64,000 bases of DNA from Pseudeuparius sepicola (taxonomy: Eukaryota; Arthropoda; Insecta; Coleoptera; Anthribidae): contig OY987301.1 of NCBI GenBank assembly GCA_963920635.1, positions 10,756,501 through 10,820,500 of the forward strand. The letters are read 5' to 3'. The notes beneath the pieces were generated by a model, which did not search any database, had not been told where the DNA came from, and worked only from the letters and a program-made list of their open reading frames with translations. A program made the position numbers and the translations under genes. Shown here piece after piece: positions 24,004 through 33,005 of this stretch. The stretch's first letter is position 1; each line of letters opens with the position of its first letter.

Positions 24004-24228
24004 ATAGCGGGTAAGGCGCTTATGACGGGGATGATAGCGCTGGTTCTCTCCGCGATAATAGGGTTGAAGTCGCTGACGCATCAGGGGCAGCAGCACAGCA
24101 CGTACGAGGTGATCGCGAAGCCGGTGCATTTTGAGGAACACGGTCACTCGGGGTATAGAAGGAGTTATGAGAATGCGATGACGAACGGGTTACCTGCAGG
24201 CCTTCAACCGGGATATAGCCCCCCTTAG
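24004..24228 (+). pseudogene. Second copy of the gene E carboxyl end
   Basis: Encodes the same last residues as gene E (IAGKALMTG to GYSPP) but has no promoter, signal peptide, cysteine region or start codon of its own. It could only be expressed by read-through from gene E. Confidence 0.8.
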
Positions 24229-24386
24229 GAAGTTATGTTAGATGAGATCATGCTTGTGTCATTTACAGGTTTATTTACTATTTATTTATTCAATAAATCA
24301 TTCGTTCTGCAAGTAAGTATCTATGTGTCTTCATTTCATTCATAATGGGAAACTTGGTTGCAACAAAATCGCTGTAAAGTGGGGTG

Positions 24387-24611
24387 ATAGCGGGTAAGGC
24401 GCTTATGACGGGGATGATAGCGCTGGTTCTCTCCGCGATAATAGGGTTGAAGTCGCTGACGCATCAGGGGCAGCAGCACAGCACGTACGAGGTGATCGCG
24501 AAGCCGGTGCATTTTGAGGAACACGGTCACTCGGGGTATAGAAGGAGTTATGAGAATGCGATGACGAACGGGTTACCTGCAGGCCTTCAACCGGGATATA
24601 GCCCCCCTTAG
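24387..24611 (+). pseudogene. Third copy of the gene E carboxyl end
   Basis: As the second copy: an intact tail-coding segment without upstream parts. Confidence 0.8.
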
Positions 24612-24874
24612 GAAGTTATGTTAGATGAGATCATGCTTGTGTCATTTACAGGTTTATTTACTATTTATTTATTCAATAAATCATTCGTTCTGCAAGTAAG
24701 TATCTATGTGTCTTCATTTCATTCATAATGGGAAACTTGGTTGCAACAAAATCGCTGTAAAGTGGGGTGATTTTTTTTTGTTAATATTTCTGTTACTCCG
24801 TTTGAGTCCATTTTTTGGTAAATAAAAAATTAAGGTCTTAATATTCTCACAGCTCAAATTTATTTTTTTAAATA

Positions 24875-24919
24875 GGCGACCGGTTTCGTGATTTTTAAAA
24901 TTAATCACATCTTCAGGCC
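24875..24919 (-). ncRNA. Minimal hammerhead ribozyme motif, intact core (left arm)
   Basis: On the minus strand: stem I GGC (24919-24917), then the core CTGAAGA, one extra T, a stem II of GTGATT pairing AATCAC, then GAAA, a self-complementary ACCGGT in place of stem III, the cleavage triplet GTC (cut after 24878), and GCC closing stem I. The very short stem III matches variants known from Penelope-like elements, which cleave as dimers. Confidence 0.75.
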
Positions 24920-25245
24920 AAGACTACAACACAGAAATGTAAATAAATTAAATAAGTTATAAACAAAATACAAACAAATGACTTACGCAGCCATAATGGC
25001 ATTGTACATTCAAAACTATATGTCATGAGGTAAATTTAAAATTAGAAAAAGAGGGGCAAACATTATACAAACAAATTATTTGTTAACAAACAGGACCAGG
25101 GTATAAAATAATAATGAACCAGTAAGTGCACAAATCCAAAAAAATGAGAAAAAAATAAGAAAAAACTACGTAGGAAAGCCAGGAATTCGCTATTGTTAGA
25201 GTAAACAGCCATTCAAACTGTCCAACTAGATCGCTACAATAGCTA

Positions 25246-25803
25246 TCAGTGGAAAAGGTAATTAAATGTCTTAGATGATTCAAAATCAATTTGAGCATTC
25301 AAAACACTATCAAAATTAGTTTTACAATGTCTACATATCTCGAGTGATTCTAAATTATTCAAAATATAACCTTTCTTAGCAATATGTAAAATTTGGATAT
25401 CTGTCGTTTGATTAAAAGTATGTCCCGTGTCAATCAGATGGTTAGCAAAATGGGACTTTCTCGAACCAGTCTTTAAACAATTAGTATGTTCTTTTATTCT
25501 AGTTTTAAAGTTTCTGCCAGTCCTACCTATGTAAAAACTATCGCAATCTCCGCACTGTAACTTATAAACTCCACTCATATCCAGTATATTTATTTGGTCC
25601 TTATTTCTAACGAACAGGTTATGTAACGATCCAGAAGCTTTAAGTGAAATTCTAAAGTGTTCTTTAAATATATTAGCTAATTTATAAGAAGTTGGGCCAA
25701 AGAAAGTTAATGATCTAAATTTCAAATTTGAAGCTGAGTCCATAGAAGCAGGGTTAATGATATAAGAATTGTTTAAGTCGATTTTATGTTGTTTTTTAAG
25801 CAA
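25246..25803 (-). pseudogene. GIY-YIG endonuclease region of the Penelope-like element (left arm)
   Basis: An open frame of 185 residues reading outward. It starts inside the connector (IDLNNSYIINPAS) and contains the GIY-YIG core VYKLQC...SFYIGRTGRNFKTRIKEH, then HFANHLIDTGH and LESLEI. It lacks the reverse transcriptase and so is a fragment. It differs from the right arm at only a few positions, including SGVY preceded by M rather than R. Its six-base A run (minus strand, 25797-25792) keeps the connector frame open. Confidence 0.8.
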
Positions 25804-25845
25804 AAGTTTATCTATGAGTGTCGGGTTGTAATTGTTTCTAGCAGC

Positions 25846-26976
25846 AGTTTCAAACGTGACGAATATAATAAGAAAGTTTTACATTTCCTCCAGATAAATA
25901 ATTTTGTTAAATCTAATATTAATTTCAATTCTTTTAAAAACAGAACTAATAGAACTATTAAAGGAATTAATACCCTCTTCTCTGATTTGATTAGTGTCAG
26001 CCGCTTTTTGGCAAGTGATTCGTCGATACCAAGGTTGTATGGTACTCTAAAAATTCATAAGTCTGATAATTTTACCGATATGCCGATAAGACCAGTTGTT
26101 TCATTTTGTGGTTCTCCGACATACGAACTAGCCAAATGGTTGAACAACGTGCTTAAGAGTCTATTTTCGGGACACTTTAGTCACACAGTCATTAATAATA
26201 TAGATCTCATAAATAAAATTAAACAGTTGCATGTGCCTGCCAACAGTTTCTTGGTATCTTTCGATGTTTCAAATCTATTTACTAATATTCCGAAAGAATT
26301 GACTGTTGATTTAGTAAAAGAAAAACTAATTGAAAGTGATTATTCGGATGAGTACACTGATGACATTTTAAAATTATTGAATTTGTGCTTGGATCAAAAT
26401 TTCTTTCAATTTGAGGATGAGGTTTATAGTCAGAATAGCGGTCTGGCTATGGGTTCTCCATTGTCACCAATCTTGGCGGATATATATATGCATCATTTCG
26501 AGTCTAGTTATATTATAAATGATAACAACCCACATCAAAACTCACTATTATACTATTTCCGCTACGTTGATGATATCATTGTTCTCTTTTCAGGCTCACG
26601 TAACGAACTAGAGGCTTTATTACTTTATATGAATTCTAAACATCCTTCCATACAATTTTCTATCGAAGTGCAAAACGAACAGGGAAATTTAAATTTCTTA
26701 GATCTTAGTATTTCTATTAAAAACAACAAACATAGTTTCGATATTTATAGAAAAAATACTAACACAGGCATAATAATTAACAGTTCATCTAACCATCCCT
26801 TTTCACACAAAATATCAGCTTTTAATAGTCACTTGGATAGACTCCTCAAAGTGCCTTTATCAGAAGGATCCTTCAACAAAGAATTATTAACAATAAAACA
26901 GATTGCTGCTAGAAACAATTACAACCCGACACTCATAGATAAACTTTTGCTTAAAAACAACATAAAATCGACTTAA
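25846..26976 (+). pseudogene. Reverse transcriptase of the Penelope-like element, 5'-truncated
   Basis: An open frame continuing for about 375 residues from the junction. It shows RT motif A (SFDVSNLFTNIP), motif B (GLAMGSPLSPILADIYM), the catalytic YVDD box (YYFRYVDDIIVLF) and a following LNFLDLSI block. The amino part expected for this family is missing. The frame ends at a TAA at 26974-26976 just after a five-base A run (26953-26957) where the inverted arm has six; this one-base loss separates it from the endonuclease frame. Confidence 0.85.
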
Positions 26977-27005
26977 ACAATTCTTATATCATTAACCCTG
27001 CTTCT

Positions 27006-27503
27006 ATGGACTCAGCTTCAAATTTGAAATTTAGATCATTAACTTTCTTTGGCCCAACTTCTTATAAATTAGCTAATATATTTAAAGAACACTTTAGAAT
27101 TTCACTTAAAGCTTCTGGATCGTTACATAACCTGTTCGTTAGAAATAAGGACCAAATAAATATACTGGATAGGAGTGGAGTTTATAAGTTACAGTGCGGA
27201 GATTGCGATAGTTTTTACATAGGTAGGACTGGCAGAAACTTTAAAACTAGAATAAAAGAACATACTAATTGTTTAAAGACTGGTTCGAGAAAGTCCCATT
27301 TTGCTAACCATCTGATTGACACGGGACATACTTTTAATCAAACGACAGATATCCAAATTTTACATATTGCTAAGAAAGGTTATATTTTGAATAATTTAGA
27401 ATCACTCGAGATATGTAGACATTGTAAAACTAATTTTGATAGTGTTTTGAATGCTCAAATTGATTTTGAATCATCTAAGACATTTAATTATCTTTTCCAC
27501 TGA
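27006..27503 (+). pseudogene. GIY-YIG endonuclease of the Penelope-like element (right arm)
   Basis: A frame of 165 residues containing GVYKLQCGDCDSFYIGR, KTRIKEH and HFANHLIDTGH, the GIY-YIG signature with a CxxC pair. It would be the carboxyl domain of the RT protein but is one frame off. The domain itself appears undamaged. The final ATG of its open frame is a connector methionine, not a natural start. Confidence 0.85.
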
Positions 27504-27829
27504 TAGCTATTGTAGCGATCTAGTTGGACAGTTTGAATGGCTGTTTACTCTAACAATAGCGAATTCCTGGCTTTCCTACGTAGTTTTTCTTATTTTTTTT
27601 CTCATTTTTTTGGATTTGTGCACTTACTGGTTCATTATTATTTTATACCCTGGTCCTGTTTGTTAACAAATAATTTGTTTGTATAATGTTTGCCCCTCTT
27701 TTTCTAATTTTAAATTTACCTCATGACATATAGTTTTGAATGTACAATGCCATTATGGCTGCGTAAGTCATTTGTTTGTATTTTGTTTATAACTTATTTA
27801 ATTTATTTACATTTCTGTGTTGTAGTCTT

Positions 27830-27874
27830 GGCCTCAAGATGTGATTAATTTTAAAAATCACGAAACCGGTCGCC
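27830..27874 (+). ncRNA. Hammerhead ribozyme motif with a broken core (right arm)
   Basis: Same layout as the left-arm motif: GGC, core, GTGATT/AATCAC stem, GAAA, ACCGGT, GTC, GCC. However, the core reads CTCAAGA, with C at 27835 replacing the invariant G5. Loss of that base is expected to abolish cleavage. Confidence 0.7.
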
Positions 27875-27978
27875 TATTTAAAAAAATAAATTTGAGCTGT
27901 GAGAATATTAAGACCTTAATTTTTTATTTACCAAAAGATTTTTTTTGTAACTGATCCAAGTGATACTTCTTATTTATA

Positions 27979-29259
27979 CAGTGTGGATAGAAATTGTGGA
28001 ATATTGCTTATATTTCTTAAAATATTCCTCATAATAATATGAAAAACTTGTCTTAATAAAAGTGTTTGGGGAAATTATTTCCCGTTTAGTGATATCAAGC
28101 AATCTTTCGTAGCACAAAAAATGTGGATGCCATGGTAACCGACTTGATTTTTTTAATACGATACAATACAATTTTAATGGGGTCGCATAAGAAAAAAATA
28201 CAAAAAAAATAAGTTTTCTATTATGCTATTGACAATGTTTATAAAAATAATTATTAACATCAAGTTAGCCATGCGCCAAAATCAGAACAATGGGAAACTG
28301 TCACTAGCTGTCAGTTGCTTGTAAGTGTGTGCATTGTTACAGTAAACGTACTTTTTTACTCAATTTTCTGTGTACTTAAGTACTTAGTAAGTTATAATGG
28401 CGCTTGAATTAAGTGAAACGGAAAGAATACAGGTTAACATACTAAGTACTTAAGTACACAGAAAATTGAGTAAAAAAGTACGTTTAGTGTAACAATGTAC
28501 ACAGCTAAAGTATATCCATGTTACAGAGGAAGTGGATCAAAACATTGGCCACCACGTGACTTATTATCTTATTGGTCTGGCCGTCATAAAATGTCAAGTG
28601 TTTACGCGGCGAGCAGAATGCAGGGCCGGCTCTTCCATCAGTCGAGTTTCCTGCATATTTTAGATCGGATCGCGAGCATTATATTCTGTAAATTTATTTT
28701 GCTACTTAATTTAAGGAAATTTATAAAGATCCACGAAAGGTAAAAACACAATTTTTAGAACTTCTAAAAGAATTAGTTCAGAATTACGAGCCACTGGGAA
28801 TCTTATATTAGTCAGACCCTGGTAATCGATCGCAATGCGGTCATGTGACTTTGTTTATATCTACTGCCGCTGTAACTTGGATAGACTTTAGTGACAGTTT
28901 CGAATTGTTCTGATTTTGGCATGGCTAACTTGATGTTAATAATTATTTTGATAAACCTTGTCAATAGCATAATAGAAAACTTGATTTTTTTGTATTTTTT
29001 CTTATGCGACCCTATTAAAATTGTATTGTATCGTATTCAGAAAGTTCCAATGTATCAATTTTCACCAAAAAAAGTATATGGTGCAATTTAAAAAAATTAA
29101 ATCGGTTACCATGGCAACCACATTTTTTGAGCTACGAAAGATTGCTTGATATCACTAAACGGGAAATAATTTCTCCTAAGGCTTTTATTAAAACATGTTT
29201 TTGATATGAGGAATATTTTAAGAAATATAAGCAATATTCCACAATTTCTATCCACACTG
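27979..29259. repeat. Foldback element, TA-flanked, terminus CAGTGTGGATAG
   Basis: The left end reads CAGTGTGGATAGAAATTGTG after TA. The right end is its complement (CACAATTTCTATCCACACTG) before TA. Arms of about 350 bases pair through GATATCAAGCAATCTTTCGT and GGTTACCATGGCA blocks. A second short foldback (28342-28494) lies in the middle. It is inserted about 40 bases after the Penelope-like element ends. Confidence 0.85.
28397..28453 (+). pseudogene. Start of a mariner-type transposase gene kept inside a foldback element
   Basis: ATG at 28397 begins MALELSETERIQV, which resembles the amino end of helix-turn-helix Tc1/mariner-type transposases. After 18 codons the frame runs into the inverted arm and stops. 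It suggests the foldback arose by internal deletion of an autonomous element. Confidence 0.45.
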
Positions 29260-29739
29260 TATATTTGACATTTAGTTTACGAATTCTCGAAAACTGCTGA
29301 ATTTATGTCAGTTGCTACAAAGAATGTATAAATTATTTTTACCCGAAAAAAAAAACAAAAAAAAAGATAACATTTTGAAGTTGAATTTTAATGAAGAGTG
29401 TTACTAATGTTAATGACTTATAGTGGAAGCAACAAAAAATTACCAGTTCCCATTTCTGACTTCTAGTTAGAGAGGAAGTGAACATCATTTGGTCAGTTTT
29501 TTAAAACATCCTGTATACTAGACTCAATTTGCTCTCAAATTATGATTAGAATATCTACGAGTACAATCCTTCTTTCAAATTTGGTATAATTATTAAATTT
29601 CCCTGTAAAAAGTTTATTAATTGTGCGATTTTCCTGTCCTTTTTTTAATTGAAGAGCTTGGTAAACTGCAAAAGTAACCTAAAAATAAAATTTCATTTCA
29701 ATAGTAAAACTCTTATCTTCTTTCTTCATCTCCCATTCC
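29260..29739. other. AT-rich spacer
   Basis: No feature was recognised apart from a possible decayed repeat end near 29510 (ACATCCTGTATACTA). Confidence 0.45.
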
Positions 29740-30105
29740 GAATTCTGGCTTAATGGTTATTTATGTACCGAGGCACTAAAGTACACCTTTTTATCTCTTA
29801 TTTGGAATTTAGTTGCCGAGGAAGAAAAAACTTTAGTGCCGACGTACGTAGAATTATATTTTTTTTATTCGGAAAAAAGTTTTATTGGGCAAAAAAATAA
29901 TCATAAAAGATCGTCCATGGACCAACTGCGCGCGGCGTTGCTTGGTCAAGTATGACGAGACACGGCGCTTCCCAACAGAAACTCCAAACTGCTGCCTGTT
30001 GTGCAGCCTCCATGAAAAATAGATCGATATTCAAACCTTCTAAAATATTTATACTGAAATATTACGCTGCTCTAGGTAACAATTTTCCAATGTGTACGAA
30101 AAGTT
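29740..30105 (-). repeat. Dispersed repeat with a 5S-rRNA-like segment, copy 1
   Basis: In reverse orientation this matches 54030-54660: shared blocks include GGCTGCACAA...CAGCAG, CAACGCCGCGCG and ATTATTTT...CCAATAAAA. The minus-strand segment at about 29908-29965 (TCTCGTC, CAAGCAACGCCGCGCGCAG, CATGGACGATC) resembles the internal control region of 5S rRNA. Near 29768-29850 a GTACCGAGGCACTAAAG palindrome ends the repeat. Confidence 0.6.
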
Positions 30106-30873
30106 AAATATTGGCCAGGTTTTGTATATTTGGTCACTTATATCGTCAAGGCCTACTTATTGAAAAAATCGTACAGTGCCAATTTCTGAGCTTTTTGAGA
30201 CACTTCACTGCCGGTTTCAAGAAAAAGCTTTTATTTTGTTTTATTCCAGACATTTTCCTGAGGATATTAATCCACGTTTGCAGTCATACCCTCAAATCGC
30301 CCATACTATCAGTTTCGTTCTCACAAAAACAGTTTCCCAGGTCAAACCGATCCTACGGTCGATAGTACACGGCATCCATTGAAAGAATCTTATCGAAGAG
30401 ACGAGAGATCGTGAAAAAACCGGTTTTGAAACTCTCGCTACGCGACCGACGATGAGGTGTCTAATTATTATTTTAGTATACCGGGCTAGGAATTCGGGAC
30501 ACCGATTTTCCTCCGGGGGACAAGTCTGACCCGTCTGCGGACCTGGCAAAAAAATAGCTCTGTATATTAAATTACGACCATTGAAGAAATAATTACGCTG
30601 ATCGATAAGAGGAGCGCCTTTAGATATATTTTATCGAATGATAGTAAGCATTTGGGTACTTGCGTGTAATAAATCCACGGAAAATATCTAGATAATTGTA
30701 ATAAATGTTTGTAGTAATAATATGTTTATGTCAGTAGCCAATTTTAATAGAATATTTTATTGGCTCTTTTGTATTGTATATTTTATTGGCTTTTTTGTAT
30801 TGTATATTTTATTGGCTTTTTTGTATTGTCTTCTAACAAAGTTGAAATACCTTATGGAATCCCAAATAGTATA
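30106..30873. other. Intergenic DNA with a GC-richer patch
   Basis: At 30380-30550 composition is balanced (CTACGCGACCGACGATGAGG, CCTCCGGGGGACAAG) but no convincing frame or RNA fold is seen. Near 30745-30835 a TTTTATTGGCT(C/T)TTTTGTATTG unit of about 32 bases repeats about three times. Confidence 0.45.
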
Positions 30874-30994
30874 CTGGGTGTCCCAGGTGTAAATGTCAGA
30901 AATAAAACTGGTGGTAGAAAAAAGTTGATATGACAATAAATATGTTCAAAAACTAATGCAATCAGTTTTATTTATTACAAATTGGGACACCCTG
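30874..30994. repeat. Small 121-bp MITE
   Basis: The left end reads CTGGGTGTCCCAG after TA, and the right end TTGGGACACCCTG before TA. It is short, has no coding capacity, and shares terminal bases with the larger CAGGGTGTCCC foldbacks. Confidence 0.65.
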
Positions 30995-31289
30995 TATTCT
31001 TATTGATAGAGAAGCTCACGCGCATATATTTGACGTTCGGATGTTTCGGATATGCCTACGCGTCATTAGGTGAAAAAAAAAATCGTTTTAAAGATAATTA
31101 TTAATAAATTTCTTAGCACCAACTTCATACTGGCGTCCACTAATGGACTTAGTTTAATGTCCCTGTACAGATAACTCTTCAGGTTTTTATGGGAAACTCA
31201 CATTTTCATCCTGCTGTCTACTTCTGACAAAAAATTAGATTTATCAAGTCACCTAGGGAATTTATGACATGTTATTTTTTCAATTTATT

Positions 31290-32225
31290 GGAAAATGCTA
31301 TTTTAGGGATTTTTTATCGGAAATCTAGCAACGTAGCTTATTCAGCACCCCCTGAAACCCCAATGTCCCAAGTTTTAATAATTTGCTTCGCCGACTAATG
31401 TTTCTACAGGGCCTTAAAATTGGGAAAATGTATTTTTTATTTTCAATTAAGAATCAGGAATGCTTTGGAAATACTTGAAAATCTTGTAAACTTAATCTAA
31501 ACATCCAAAAATGTCCTACTGATAGAGAAAACAGAAAAAGAACACCATCGTACCGTTTTAAAATAATACCTGTGATCTGTGAAGAATATGCCATATTTAA
31601 GCATTATTTTAAAACGGTAGAATGGTGATTGTTTTCCGTTTTCTTTATTAATGGGACATTTTTGGGATGTGTCGATTTTCAAATGTTTCCAAAGCATTCC
31701 TGACTTTTAATTTAAAATTAAAAAAAAAAACAATTTTCAACTAGGTTCTATAGAAATGTTAGTTGGCTAGGAAAATTCTCAAACTTGGGATATTTGGGTT
31801 TCAGGGAGTAGGGAGTGTTTATTAAAGCTACGATGTCTTTTTATAAAAAAAATCGCTAATAGACTTTTATAACATAACGTATCGAAAAAAAAATTACAAT
31901 AATTAAAAGATATGGCATATATTTAGGCAATATTTTAAAACGATAAAACGATGTTCTTTGCCGTTTTTTTTTATTAATACAACATTTTTGGTCAGTTTTG
32001 AATAAGTTTGCTAGATTTTCAGATATTTCCAAAACATTCCTGTTTTTTAATTGAAAATAAAAAAATCAATTTTCCCAACTTTAAGGCCCAGTAGAAATAT
32101 TAGTCGGCCAAGTAAATTAATAAAACTTGGGGATTGCAGTTTCAGGGGATGCTGAATAAAGCTACGTTGCCAGATTTTCCATAAAAAAGTCCCAATCATT
32201 TTTCAAAAAATCGCATCAATGAAAA
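31290..32225. repeat. Compound foldback with three related arms
   Basis: A block with ACGTAGCTTATTCAGCACCCCCTGAAA near 31333 recurs inverted near 32120-32165 and, more diverged, near 31790-31830. An inner pair (31500-31700) shares CCGTTTTAAAATAAT in both orientations. Termini are not clear. Confidence 0.6.
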
Positions 32226-33005
32226 TTATAGCAGGCCGTGGAATAGTGATGCCACATGACGATATATCCCACGAATGCTTAAGGACACTTCCTACAAACA
32301 CAATATATTATCAAAATCGTGCAGCGCATCACAATTTTACAGGGGTGTTTCGGATCAAACCTGAACACCCAGTATATATCAAAACGCTGTATGTTGCTGG
32401 TGGTGCGACATGTTTTCTGACCTCAAAACCTACACTTTTCTATACAAAAATTCCAGAGTAAAAAGTTTGATCATTTTTTCCTTATTTACCTGACCTATAT
32501 TATTAGGAAATTATTTTGTAGAGCTAGCAAATTTTCGCAACCTTGGAGAAGGCGCCGGTATAATGATTCTCTGAAGCATGGAAGATAATAAAATAGCGTC
32601 CATTCATTTCTTCTAGCCTTGTCTATTGTCTATTTAGTGCATTTCCATAGGCCGTTGGATTTTTTTTTTCACACAGTTAGTTTTCCTGACAATTCCTTAT
32701 ATTTTTGGTTATTTTTATTTTTTGCTTCGTGTTACCGCAAGTATAAAAATAGTCTTATTTACTTACAGTTGCCATCTACCGATTTATTTCTCTACTAGCT
32801 TTACATTTTCCATTCTATTTCTCGTCACGCCTATACACCGTTATTAGAGAAGCGACAAGCTGGTTTAAAAGTGGTACAGTTCAGAACTTCGTTTCTAGTC
32901 GGCGCTGCTGTCTAAATATCTCTCTATTATTGCTGAAGAAAATACCACCGGCGTGTAGATTTGAAAAATAATTTTAATAAATACTTTGTACAAAACATAA
33001 ACTTT

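Larger units (their letters stand above)
23621..24769 (+). repeat. 383-bp tandem triplication of the gene E 3' end
   Basis: The block starting ATAGCGGGTAAGGCG at 23621 recurs at 24004 and 24387, an exact 383-base period. I saw no differences between copies by eye. Each copy holds the last 74 codons, stop, 3' UTR, AATAAA and about 90 bases beyond. The fourth start is cut off at GTGGGGTGAT. The Penelope-like element begins 44 bases later. The copies are either very young or an assembly artefact. Confidence 0.9.
24813..27936. mobile_element. Penelope-like retroelement, head-to-head inverted arrangement
   Basis: The right part (25846-27936, +) holds a reverse transcriptase frame followed by a GIY-YIG endonuclease frame and a tail. 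The left part (24813-25845) is an inverted copy of the 3' third (endonuclease plus tail). The two arms are nearly identical over about 1 kb, so the insertion is recent. The element is 5'-truncated: the sequence upstream of the RT core is absent. The junction near 25845 has a few bases of microhomology. Each arm carries a small hammerhead ribozyme motif in its tail. Penelope-like elements are known for GIY-YIG domains, inverted partial copies and such ribozymes. Confidence 0.9.

Noticed and set aside
25083..25298. 71-codon hydrophobic frames in both tails of the Penelope-like element (also 27451-27666)
   Set aside because: They overlap the end of the endonuclease frame and cover AT-rich tail sequence; no known family protein matches.
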